The translations under genes were made by a program, and so were the position numbers. Shown piece by piece: positions 27,229 to 35,875 of a stretch of 64,000 nt of DNA. Location: the NCBI GenBank assembly GCA_947495915.1, contig CANMAW010000001.1:186001-250000 (forward strand), written 5' to 3'. The notes below the pieces were generated by a model that was not told the DNA's origin, did not search any database, and worked only from the letters and a program-made list of their open reading frames with translations. Position 1 is the stretch's first letter. Every line of letters begins with the position of its first letter. Origin of the DNA: Maribacter algarum (ex Lu et al. 2025) (nom. illeg.) (lineage in GTDB: Bacteria; Bacteroidota; Bacteroidia; Flavobacteriales; Flavobacteriaceae).

Positions 27229-30200
27229 TCAATTAGACAATTGGTTCTTGACAAATTTACCTGGTGACACTTTATACTTTTCTTTAAAAAGTTTACTGAA
27301 ATGGGTTCGACTTTTAAAACCTGCCATAACATATACCTCGCTTACTGATAATTTTTGATCTTTTGCCAAAAGCTCTGCAGCTTTTCTCAAACGATACATT
27401 TTCAGTAATTCAAAAGGAGTTTGGTTTGTCAAACTCTTTACTTTTTGATAAAAATGAGTGCGATTCATAAAAAGCTTTCTGGCGAATGCATCCATATCCA
27501 GATTCTCATTTGATAGGTTATCGGCCATTAATTCATATAGTTTTTCCAGAAAAGCGTCGTCGTTTCTATTGTTGATGTTATTGTCTTTGGCCATGGGCAA
27601 TCCAATTTCAAAACGTTCGCGAAGTCGCTTTTTATTTTCAAGTAATGCCACCGTACGTGTTACCAATTGTCTCGCATCAAAGGGCTTTTGAATGTAGGCA
27701 TCGGCACCATCACGAATACCTTGAATACGGTCTTCAATATCGGCCAAAGCTGTAAGTAAAATAATAGGAATATGACTTGTCTTAATATCTGACTTAACAC
27801 GTTTACATAGTTCGAGTCCATCTATTATTGGCATTTGAATATCGCTAATAATGATATCGGGCCACTGCTCTTCCATGGCATTTAAACACTCCTCTCCATT
27901 CGGGAATACTTCGACTTTAAAATATGCTGAAAGCATTTTTGAAACGTAAACTCTCATATCCACATTATCCTCTACATAAAATATAATTTCTTTTTCGTAA
28001 TCAACAGGTACTTCAATTTTAGCAAACTCCATTTCAACTAACCATTGGTGCTTGTCTTCAACTATATTTTCGGCTGATAAAATTTCAATTCTGCGAGTTT
28101 CTTGATCTAGAGCTGATTCTTTTTTTACAATTGGCAATCTTACCGTCATTATAGTACCCTTGTCTAATTGGCTCTCGGCCTCAATATTACCATAATGCAT
28201 TTCTACCAATCGTTTCGAAAAAGCTAAGCCAATACCAGACCCTGTCGACGGTAAGTTTTGATTTTTTCTAGATCTAAAAAATCGTTCAAAAATGTGTGGT
28301 AAATCTTCGCTATCAATACCTCGGCCTGTATCTTTTACTTTAACATAGAGGTCTTTTTCATTGACTGAATAGTCAACGGTTATTTTAGCACCTGCATCAC
28401 TATACTTAAAAGCATTACTAAGTAAATTATTGAAAATCTTTTCTAATTTATTTCGGTCAGCAGAAACCACAATATTTGTGTTATTAGCGACTACTGTAAG
28501 TTCTCTATTGCTATTTTCTGCAAGGAAGTAAAAGTCAGTTAATAGTTCTTTTAAAAAACCATCGAAATAGAAGCGAGAATAATCCATTTCCATAGTGTTG
28601 CCATCTACTCGTTCAAAGTCATTCACTTGGTCAATCAACTGATTAATTTTTCGCGATTGACGTTCTACTATATTCAATTTCTCTTCGACGTCTTTATCTC
28701 CTTTAAACTTTTCATGAAGTACTTTTACAGGGCTCGATATTAAATTTAAAGGGGTTTTTAATTCGTGAGAGATGTTAGCAAAAAAACGGAGCTTTGCCTC
28801 ATTTATAGTCTTAACGGCATCTTTTTCTAACTTTTCAATTTGAATATTATGTCGCAAACGTTGCATTTTGAGAACATAATACAGTACGGTACCAAGCAGA
28901 AGAAAGCAAATTATGCCATAAAGAATATAAGCTTGATTTGTTTTCCAATAAGGTGGTGCTATTGCAATGAACAGGGTTTTTGGTTGTGTCCATTCACCCA
29001 AAGCGTTAGATGCAGAAACTTGTAAGGTATATTCATCGGGTTGTAATCCGCTATAGCTAATGATTTTTTGATCAGATGTGGTTTCTATCCAATGCTCATC
29101 TACAGGTGTTAATTTATATTTAATTCGATGATTATCAGCAGCTTTAAAGTGTAAGGAATGTATTTCAACAGAAAAAATGTTCTCATTATAGTTTAAATTT
29201 ATAACCGCTGAATCTGACAGACGTTCTTCAATTAGAACCCTTTTATTGAGCAGATCTAAAGGCTGTACCGTTTTGTTTGAGATTTTCAAATTTCCGAATT
29301 GAAGCTCTGGAAGTTCTTCTGACACGGGTACATCTTCTACCGAGAAGTAACAAAAACCTTCGAGCCCCGTAAACAATAGTTTGTCATCAGAAAATTTACC
29401 GGCGGTATACCAAAAATCTTCAAAAGGAAGACCATCTTCTTTTTTAAATCTTCTAAAGGTTTTATCTATTGTAGAAAATTTGTTTAATCCGATATTCGTA
29501 GTAACCCAAAGATTTTCTGACCCATCAAACAAAATACTCTTGACAACATTATTAGAAAGACCATCTTTCTCAGAATAGGTAATAAACTTTGGAGCAGTAT
29601 TGCTATTAACGACGGCACAAATACCAGCTCCCTCAGTACCAATCCAGAGATCTCCGCTAGGTGTACGGGTAATTGTAGATACAAAGTTACTTGGTAAGCT
29701 ATTTTCAAGATCGTTAATTTGGTACTGTTCAACTTCTAGTTCTATCAAAGGCTTATTTGAAGTTATATCTAGACGTATAAGTCCGTCTTCCGAGGTTCCA
29801 AGCCAAACAAAGTCATATAAGGGGTCTGAATAAAGGTATCTAATCAACGATAAGCCATTATTCTTAAAATAAGGGTGTGCATTCAAACTTTCTAAATGAG
29901 ACACACTCCCTGAACCATCAATTTTTAATCGGTAGACATCATTTCTGCAACTAACCCAGAGGTTTCCATATTTATCTTCCTCAAATTTAAAAGCAGGATC
30001 TTTGGCGAAAGCTGGTAGTATGGAAGTGTCAACGAATTTGGGAATTTTATCACCATTCCTCATGAAAAAATATCCCTTGTCAACCACCTTAATCCAGGTG
30101 TTTTTTTTCTTATCAATAAAAATTGCCGCTATTTTAGAGTCATAGTTATTGGGCATCTGAAATTCTACAGGCTCGAACAGATTTGTAGTTGCATTGAAAA

Positions 30201-31359
30201 GAACAACACCCCCTTTATTATTGGTAAGATAGAAGCGATTTTCATCAAGCCTAGCAATATGTCTGATATGACGATTATTTACCCCGAAATCAAGTCCTGG
30301 TGTAGATTTGAAAGTTTTAAAAGGATTTATATCACTATCAAACTGATAAACGCCTTTATCGTATGTTGCCATCCACAAATCAGCATTACGAGTGGATGTA
30401 AAGGCGCTAACTCTTAGCAAACCGGAATATGGTTTAAAGTGGGTGAAATCTTTATAATTACCCTTGATGAAACTTTCTAAACTTTCAAACCTTAATGCTC
30501 CATCGTTGAGCGTACCTAACCATAGTTTTTCTGAAGAATCGATAACCGAAGAATTAAAGCGATAATTTGGTAAGATTTCCTTCTTAACCCTTGTGATACT
30601 GAAGTCGCCTCCCTTGTTTTCATATTCAATTAACGCTATTCCTGTTCGCTTCGTTACAAGAATGGTTTTATCTCCTATTGGCGCAACCGACCAACAAAAG
30701 TCAATTTCATCAGCTAGTATTTTTTGAAATCGACCATTATCAATATTAAATTTTATTAAACCTTTAGAGGTTGCATATAAATATGAATTTTTAGAAATTT
30801 TAGTATTTCTAAAAAACATCGTTTTATCCGGCGAAGCGTCATTATAAATAAACTGTTTGATAAAATTGTAATCTGTATCAAATTTAAGCACCCCATCTGT
30901 TTCAGTACTTACAAATACCGAATTGGTTGCATTATCAAAGGTAAAGCCTCGAACCACAGGCCCTTTTTTATTTTTACCCAACTCCTTATTTGAAAATAGA
31001 CTTTTGAATTTGGATGTTCTATACTCAAAAATGGTGATTCCTTCGTCCGTACCGATCCAAATATTTTCTTTTGAATCTTCGCCAAGTGCCCTAATTCGAT
31101 TACTTACTAATTGTTTACTTTCAAGGGTATTTTTGAAAACCTTTAAATCATTACCATCATAACGATTTAACCCGTCATAAGTACCAAACCACAGAAAGCC
31201 GTGAGAATCTTCGAGAATACATGTAACTCCATTATGCGCTAGACCATCTGAAATGGTCAAATGCCTTTTGTATTCAATCTCATTTTCTTGTGCCAAGAAA
31301 ATAATCGGAGACATACATACAACAAGCATCGCAAAAATATTGCGAAGTACGTAATTCAT
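27229..31359 (-). CDS. Hybrid two-component system regulator (HTCS) of the PUL
   Basis: This is 1376 residues from the ATG ending at 31359, which starts the signal/anchor sequence (MNYVLRNIFAMLVVCMSPII); the ATG at 31383 adds 8 residues. In order: about a dozen two-component propeller repeats (for example ILEDSHGFLWFGTYDGLNRY, EDSKENIWIGTDEGI), a Y_Y_Y domain, one membrane segment (AYILYGIICFLLLGTVLYYV), a HisKA domain with H865 (FFANISHELKTPL), a HATPase domain with N and G boxes (NLLSNAFKYS, GSGIGLAFSK), a receiver domain with D1173 (IIISDIQMP) and a C-terminal AraC-type HTH (about 1270-1376). It senses a periplasmic oligosaccharide and activates PUL genes. AATCGATT at 31387-31394 lies just upstream of its start. 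Confidence 0.95.
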   Translation of the reverse strand: MNYVLRNIFAMLVVCMSPIIFLAQENEIEYKRHLTISDGLAHNGVTCILEDSHGFLWFGTYDGLNRYDGNDLKVFKNTLESKQLVSNRIRALGEDSKENIWIGTDEGITIFEYRTSKFKSLFSNKELGKNKKGPVVRGFTFDNATNSVFVSTETDGVLKFDTDYNFIKQFIYNDASPDKTMFFRNTKISKNSYLYATSKGLIKFNIDNGRFQKILADEIDFCWSVAPIGDKTILVTKRTGIALIEYENKGGDFSITRVKKEILPNYRFNSSVIDSSEKLWLGTLNDGALRFESLESFIKGNYKDFTHFKPYSGLLRVSAFTSTRNADLWMATYDKGVYQFDSDINPFKTFKSTPGLDFGVNNRHIRHIARLDENRFYLTNNKGGVVLFNATTNLFEPVEFQMPNNYDSKIAAIFIDKKKNTWIKVVDKGYFFMRNGDKIPKFVDTSILPAFAKDPAFKFEEDKYGNLWVSCRNDVYRLKIDGSGSVSHLESLNAHPYFKNNGLSLIRYLYSDPLYDFVWLGTSEDGLIRLDITSNKPLIELEVEQYQINDLENSLPSNFVSTITRTPSGDLWIGTEGAGICAVVNSNTAPKFITYSEKDGLSNNVVKSILFDGSENLWVTTNIGLNKFSTIDKTFRRFKKEDGLPFEDFWYTAGKFSDDKLLFTGLEGFCYFSVEDVPVSEELPELQFGNLKISNKTVQPLDLLNKRVLIEERLSDSAVINLNYNENIFSVEIHSLHFKAADNHRIKYKLTPVDEHWIETTSDQKIISYSGLQPDEYTLQVSASNALGEWTQPKTLFIAIAPPYWKTNQAYILYGIICFLLLGTVLYYVLKMQRLRHNIQIEKLEKDAVKTINEAKLRFFANISHELKTPLNLISSPVKVLHEKFKGDKDVEEKLNIVERQSRKINQLIDQVNDFERVDGNTMEMDYSRFYFDGFLKELLTDFYFLAENSNRELTVVANNTNIVVSADRNKLEKIFNNLLSNAFKYSDAGAKITVDYSVNEKDLYVKVKDTGRGIDSEDLPHIFERFFRSRKNQNLPSTGSGIGLAFSKRLVEMHYGNIEAESQLDKGTIMTVRLPIVKKESALDQETRRIEILSAENIVEDKHQWLVEMEFAKIEVPVDYEKEIIFYVEDNVDMRVYVSKMLSAYFKVEVFPNGEECLNAMEEQWPDIIISDIQMPIIDGLELCKRVKSDIKTSHIPIILLTALADIEDRIQGIRDGADAYIQKPFDARQLVTRTVALLENKKRLRERFEIGLPMAKDNNINNRNDDAFLEKLYELMADNLSNENLDMDAFARKLFMNRTHFYQKVKSLTNQTPFELLKMYRLRKAAELLAKDQKLSVSEVYVMAGFKSRTHFSKLFKEKYKVSPGKFVKNQLSN

Positions 31360-31479
31360 ATAAATAGAGCTAGTTCTGTACAAGGTAATCGATTTTTTGA
31401 ATTAAGTGCAAATCTCAATTTTGAATTTTAATTCCTTGAAATCAGTAAGGCTATATTTTACTTATGATAAAATGGTCTG

Positions 31480-32658
31480 TTAGTCTAATACCTGAATTTT
31501 AAGGGGATTCCTTAATTTTTTAGCAAACGAGGCGATATAAGCTTCCCACTCTTCTTGGTTTTTGAACTGTTTGCTTTCTTTCCATCCGAAACCAGCATAA
31601 TAAACCACATTGCCTTCTTTAACCTTTAAGTGCGCATAGGCATTACTTTCATCTTTTTTTGTAGTTATATATTTTTCGTAACCAATCATTGTATTTCCGT
31701 CTGTAACTATTGCGGTACCTAGCATCGAATTTTTATGAGGTTGCCAATAACTGATATAGCCATCTGCTACTTTTGAGATTACCATTCCATCATTTTCGTG
31801 TAAGGTAAGACCAACAGAAAGTGTGTCTATATTTTTCGTTTCAACTTCAAACTTAGAGAGATTACTACCATAATCTAAAGAAATATGTTTTTCCTCAACG
31901 ATGCTTTTGCCATCGACATTCCAATCGGTATAGGTCAGCGTAAAACTGGTACGAATTGGACCAGTGGCTATGGTTTTCCAATTTGCAAAATTTTTAGAAA
32001 CATGATACGTACTATCGGTTTTTATTGCGGTACCCCCGACACCACGACTGACTCCAACATGAAAATTATCAAGCCCCTCACCATTATCCACATGATAAGT
32101 ACCCTCTGTTTCCAATTCTTTTTTGTACCACTTGTTTATGATGGGATATTCTACTTTTTTTAGCCAAGCATCTATTCCGCTTGAAAGTGTTCCACCTGCA
32201 ATACCATCTTCTGTCATTTTTTGGGCGGTTGGGCCATAGGTTCGAAAAGCGACCCTGTTATTTTCCCAAGCATAGTCGTCGGTTCTTTCAGGAACGAATC
32301 GTGAATAACAAAATGCTTCAAAAGTCTTTTTCTCTTCTGGGTCATATTTGAATATTTCAAAAACTTTCGCTGAATTTGCTGCAACCAAGGGTTGAAACAG
32401 TAATTGATCTACCTTGCCGTCACTATTCGAATCGACCAACTGGGAAATCAAAATAGTTTGGCTATTCAATTCTCTTACACCTAAATTATCAAGATTATCA
32501 ACTTTTAGAAAGTCTTTTGTTAAACTAACAGTTTCAAATTGTCTAGTTATATCAAGAGAGTTTTCTACTTTAATTCTTGGCAACCCATTTAATGGTTTGC
32601 ATGAAAACAACAAATAAATCAACAATGCTAGAAATACAAAGCCACCAAAATTTTTCAT
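31480..32658 (-). CDS. DUF4861 family lipoprotein
   Basis: A 392-residue protein with a lipoprotein signal (FLALLIYLLFSC, C20). The body matches the DUF4861 pattern: an opening beta-domain (VKVENSLDITRQFETV), QLVDSNSDGKVDQLLFQ, YAWENNRVAFRTYGPTAQ, GIDAWLKKVEYPIINKWY, and late strands YYAGFGWKES. The family is common in PULs for uronic-acid polysaccharides of marine and gut Bacteroidota and probably has a galactose-mutarotase-like sandwich fold, but no activity is firmly known to me. It lies 34 bases downstream of kduI and shares its transcript. A carbohydrate-binding or lyase-accessory role is possible (inference). Confidence 0.8.
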   Translation of the reverse strand: MKNFGGFVFLALLIYLLFSCKPLNGLPRIKVENSLDITRQFETVSLTKDFLKVDNLDNLGVRELNSQTILISQLVDSNSDGKVDQLLFQPLVAANSAKVFEIFKYDPEEKKTFEAFCYSRFVPERTDDYAWENNRVAFRTYGPTAQKMTEDGIAGGTLSSGIDAWLKKVEYPIINKWYKKELETEGTYHVDNGEGLDNFHVGVSRGVGGTAIKTDSTYHVSKNFANWKTIATGPIRTSFTLTYTDWNVDGKSIVEEKHISLDYGSNLSKFEVETKNIDTLSVGLTLHENDGMVISKVADGYISYWQPHKNSMLGTAIVTDGNTMIGYEKYITTKKDESNAYAHLKVKEGNVVYYAGFGWKESKQFKNQEEWEAYIASFAKKLRNPLKIQVLD

Positions 32659-32692
32659 AAGGTCAATTATTGATTAATCATTCTACTCTTTA

Positions 32693-33526
32693 TTATTTCA
32701 AATCAGTAATTTTAGCTACATCCATATCAGTATAGTCTAAATTTTCACCAGCCATTCCCCAAATAAACGAATAGTTAGACGTTCCTGATCCACAGTGAAT
32801 CGACCATGGAGGAGAAATGACCGCCTGATGATTATGCATCCAAATATGTCGTGTCTCATGAGGTTCTCCCATAAAATGACATACCGCCTGTTCTTCTGGT
32901 ACATCGAGATAAAAATATACTTCCATCCGACGATCATGAACATGAGCAGGCATCGTATTCCAAACGCTACCATTCTTTAATTCGGTCATACCCATTTGCA
33001 ACTGACAGGTTTTCACTAGGCCACCAATGATCATTTGATTTACCATTCGGTGGTTTGATGTTTTCAAAGAACCTAACTCAATCTTATTGGCATCAGCCAA
33101 ACTAACTTTTTTGGTAGGATAATTCATGTGAGCAGGCGCCGAATTAATATAAAATTGGGCTGGCTTCTCGCTATTTTCACTTTGAAAAATAACTTCTTTA
33201 ACCCCCATACCTATATAAAGTGCTTCTTTGTGACCTAAAGTATATACGGTACCATCTACAACGATACTACCATTTTCACCCACATTAATAATTCCAATTT
33301 CTCGTCGTTCTAAAAAATACGATGATTTTAAGGCATCAATAGTTTCTAGTATTTGTGGTTCAAGGGGTACAACCGACCCTACAATGTACCGGTCATAATG
33401 AGAGTACGTCAAATTAATCTCACCTGTTCTCATTAAATCATCTACCAAAAATTCTTTTCGAAGTTGGCTTGTATCATACTTCTTAATGCAATCTGGATTA
33501 GAAGCATATCGTGTATTGTAAGTCAT
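32693..33526 (-). CDS. kduI: 5-dehydro-4-deoxy-D-glucuronate isomerase
   Basis: A 277-residue cytosolic enzyme matching KduI along its whole length (usual length about 278). Start MTYNTRYASNPDCIKKYDTS, then DRYIVGSVVPLEPQ. The zinc site is visible in the late cupin: MPAHVHDRRMEVYFYLD gives two histidines and a glutamate, and WSIHCGSGTSNYSFIWGM gives a further histidine. It isomerises the keto sugar that forms from 4,5-unsaturated uronates released by lyases plus GH88/GH105 hydrolases. No KduD, KdgK or KdgA is in the window, so the pathway must be completed elsewhere. It is divergent from the LacI-type gene across a short region with a 20-base palindrome. Confidence 0.95.
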   Translation of the reverse strand: MTYNTRYASNPDCIKKYDTSQLRKEFLVDDLMRTGEINLTYSHYDRYIVGSVVPLEPQILETIDALKSSYFLERREIGIINVGENGSIVVDGTVYTLGHKEALYIGMGVKEVIFQSENSEKPAQFYINSAPAHMNYPTKKVSLADANKIELGSLKTSNHRMVNQMIIGGLVKTCQLQMGMTELKNGSVWNTMPAHVHDRRMEVYFYLDVPEEQAVCHFMGEPHETRHIWMHNHQAVISPPWSIHCGSGTSNYSFIWGMAGENLDYTDMDVAKITDLK

Positions 33527-33571
33527 ATTCTATAAATAAAGTTAGAACCATAAATCTAATGAAAAATTTCT

Positions 33572-33591
33572 AAATACAATCGATTGTATTT
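33572..33591. promoter_or_regulatory. Perfect 20-bp palindrome, probable LacI-type operator
   Basis: The half-site AAATACAATC is followed by its exact complement GATTGTATTT, with the central CG typical of LacI-family operators. It lies in the 88-base divergent region, 24 bases before the LacI-type start and 46 bases before kduI, so one bound dimer could control both directions. Confidence 0.75.
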
Positions 33592-33614
33592 TTATTATAT
33601 TTACATTTATAGAA

Positions 33615-34661
33615 ATGAAATTCATTGTGAGTCAACCCAATAACATAACAATTCATGATATAGCCGAGGCGTTACAGATAAATAGCTCTACCGTCTCAAG
33701 AGCTTTAAATAATAGTTCGCGAGTAACTCAAAAAACTAAAGCCAGAGTTTTAAAAAAGGCAGATGAAATGGGATATCAACGAAATCTACTGGCCTCGAAT
33801 CTTAGAAAAAGTAAAACTAACACGATAGGCGTAATTGTGCCCAGAATATCAAGACATTTCTTTTCTTCCGCTATTGCCGGTATCGAAGAGGCCGCCTATG
33901 AATCAGGATATCGAGTGATCATATGTCAATCTATGGAACAATTTTCTAGAGAAAAAGATCTTATAGAAACGCTTGTTGCCAACAGAGTAGATGGTATTAT
34001 ATTATCAATTAGCATGGAAACAACTAATGCGAAACATTTGGAAAGTGCTCGAGTTAAAGGAACTTCAGTGGTATTTTTTGATCGTCATTGTGATGGCACG
34101 AACTACAGCAAAGTGCTGAATGATGATTTTCAGGGAGGTTTTGATGCCACTGAACATTTGATTAAACAAGGCTGCCAAAATATAGTTCACTTTTCAGGGC
34201 CACAGCAATTAAAAATCTACGAAAACAGAAAAAAAGGATATCAGCAGGCACTTAAGAAAAACGGAATACCTTATCGATCTGAATTAGTTTTTAATTCAAA
34301 ACTAATGGAAAAAGACGGTGTAGAAAACGCAAAAAAAATACTACAACTACCCCTCAAAATTGATGGTATTTTTTCTGCTAACGATATTTCCGCAATCGCC
34401 GCTATGCAACATTTGAAAAAACAAGGCATACAAATACCTAAAGATATTTCAGTAGTAGGGTTTAGCAATGAGCCTTCGGCGGCCGTAATCGAACCCGCGC
34501 TAACCACTCTTGATCAGTCAGGAAGGAAGATCGGTCAAAAAGCCACCGAAATATTATTCGAAGAAATCAATAATAAATCTGTTTTACATAAACCAAAAAG
34601 CATCGTCATAAAACCTTCTTTACTTCAACGAAGTTCAACACAACGTGCCTCAGACCATTAA
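33615..34661 (+). CDS. LacI-family transcriptional regulator
   Basis: A 348-residue regulator. The N-terminal HTH is ITIHDIAEALQINSSTVSRA (about 11-30), followed by the hinge (KADEMGYQRNLLASNLRKSK). The periplasmic-binding-protein-like sensor domain includes TIGVIVPRISRHFFS, RVDGIILSISME, FDRHCDG and FSANDISAIAAMQHL. It heads a rightward operon with GH88, the lyase-like gene and a sulfatase. With the palindrome upstream it likely controls itself, kduI and DUF4861. The ligand is probably a late uronate catabolite (inference). A cytoplasmic sensor would complement the HTCS periplasmic sensor. Confidence 0.95.
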   Translation: MKFIVSQPNNITIHDIAEALQINSSTVSRALNNSSRVTQKTKARVLKKADEMGYQRNLLASNLRKSKTNTIGVIVPRISRHFFSSAIAGIEEAAYESGYRVIICQSMEQFSREKDLIETLVANRVDGIILSISMETTNAKHLESARVKGTSVVFFDRHCDGTNYSKVLNDDFQGGFDATEHLIKQGCQNIVHFSGPQQLKIYENRKKGYQQALKKNGIPYRSELVFNSKLMEKDGVENAKKILQLPLKIDGIFSANDISAIAAMQHLKKQGIQIPKDISVVGFSNEPSAAVIEPALTTLDQSGRKIGQKATEILFEEINNKSVLHKPKSIVIKPSLLQRSSTQRASDH

Positions 34662-34671
34662 AAAAAATATC

Positions 34672-35868
34672 ATGATAAATAGATCTCTTCTACTAATATT
34701 TTATCTCCTTATTCTTGTGAGTTCTTGTAAAGAAAAGACCACCTATGTTGAAAAACATAAAACTTCTTCTATAGATAGGGCTGTAGAACAACTTTCTCTT
34801 CAACTTATTGAGGCGGAAAAAGCAAACAGATTACCAAGAACAGTCACTGCTGATGGAAAAATACACTGGACAAATCCTCAATTTGACTGGACTGAAGGTT
34901 TTTTTCCCGGTAGTCTTTGGTATTTATATAAAGCTACTCATGACGAGAAGTGGAAAATTGCCGCTCAATCATTTCAAACGATGTTTGAAAATCATAAATA
35001 TCTTACGACAAACCATGATTTGGGGTTTATTTTTAATTGCTCATACGGTAATGGATTTGACCTTACCAAAAACGAGCATTTTTCTGAAGTTATCGTGACT
35101 GCAGCAGACTCATTATCCACTAGATTTAATGCTACGGTCGGCTGCATAAAAAGTTGGGATGTAAACCATGGCTGGCAGTCAACGAGAGATTGGAAATTTC
35201 CAGTGATTGTTGATAATATGATGAATTTAGAACTCTTATTTAAAGCAAGCGAAATTACTGGAAACCCAAAATATAGTGCTCTAGCCACTACCCATGCTAA
35301 TACCACATTAAAAAATCATTTTAGAGAAGATAATTCATCATATCATGTAGTAGATTATGATCCTGAAACTGGTTTAGTTAGATCGAAAGAAACAGCACAA
35401 GGGTTTGCAAATGAGAGTGCTTGGGCCCGTGGTCAAGCCTGGGGCTTATATGGCTATACCGTTTGTTACCGCTATACTAAAGATCAACAATATTTAAATC
35501 AAGCTAAAAAAATTGCCAAATTTATTTCAGACAACAAACCAGAAGATGGCATACCCTACTGGGATTATAACGCCAATAAAATTCCAAATGAGCCTCGAGA
35601 TGTTTCTGCAGCCTCGATTACCTTATCAGCCCTTATTGAACTAGACGGATTTACACAAGAATCATATCTGCCACAAATCGATCAAATTCTTAATTCTTTG
35701 GCTTCTGATAAGTATACCGCGAAGATAGGAGAAAATCATAATTTCATTTTAAAACATAGCGTTGGTAGTATACCGCATAAAAATGAAATTGACGTGCCTT
35801 TAAACTATGCTGACTATTACTATTTAGAGGCCTTATTACGGTACCAACATAGTTATAATAAAAAGTAG
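34672..35868 (+). CDS. GH88-family unsaturated uronyl hydrolase, lipoprotein
   Basis: This is 398 residues from the ATG at 34672, which begins a lipoprotein signal (LLIFYLLILVSSC). An in-frame ATG at 34645 would overlap the LacI gene and precede the signal by nine residues. The (alpha/alpha)6 barrel motifs of unsaturated glucuronyl hydrolases are present: FDWTEGFFPGSLWYLY, TNHDLGFIF, SWDVNHGWQSTRDW, FPVIVDNMMNLELLF, ARGQAWGLYGY and PYWDYNA. By analogy with Bacillus UGL the key aspartates are those in HDLGF and VIVDNMMN. It hydrates the 4,5-unsaturated uronic acid left by lyases and releases the keto sugar that KduI uses. GH88 rather than GH105 is favoured by these motifs. Confidence 0.9.
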   Translation: MINRSLLLIFYLLILVSSCKEKTTYVEKHKTSSIDRAVEQLSLQLIEAEKANRLPRTVTADGKIHWTNPQFDWTEGFFPGSLWYLYKATHDEKWKIAAQSFQTMFENHKYLTTNHDLGFIFNCSYGNGFDLTKNEHFSEVIVTAADSLSTRFNATVGCIKSWDVNHGWQSTRDWKFPVIVDNMMNLELLFKASEITGNPKYSALATTHANTTLKNHFREDNSSYHVVDYDPETGLVRSKETAQGFANESAWARGQAWGLYGYTVCYRYTKDQQYLNQAKKIAKFISDNKPEDGIPYWDYNANKIPNEPRDVSAASITLSALIELDGFTQESYLPQIDQILNSLASDKYTAKIGENHNFILKHSVGSIPHKNEIDVPLNYADYYYLEALLRYQHSYNKK

Positions 35869-35875
35869 TACAGGT

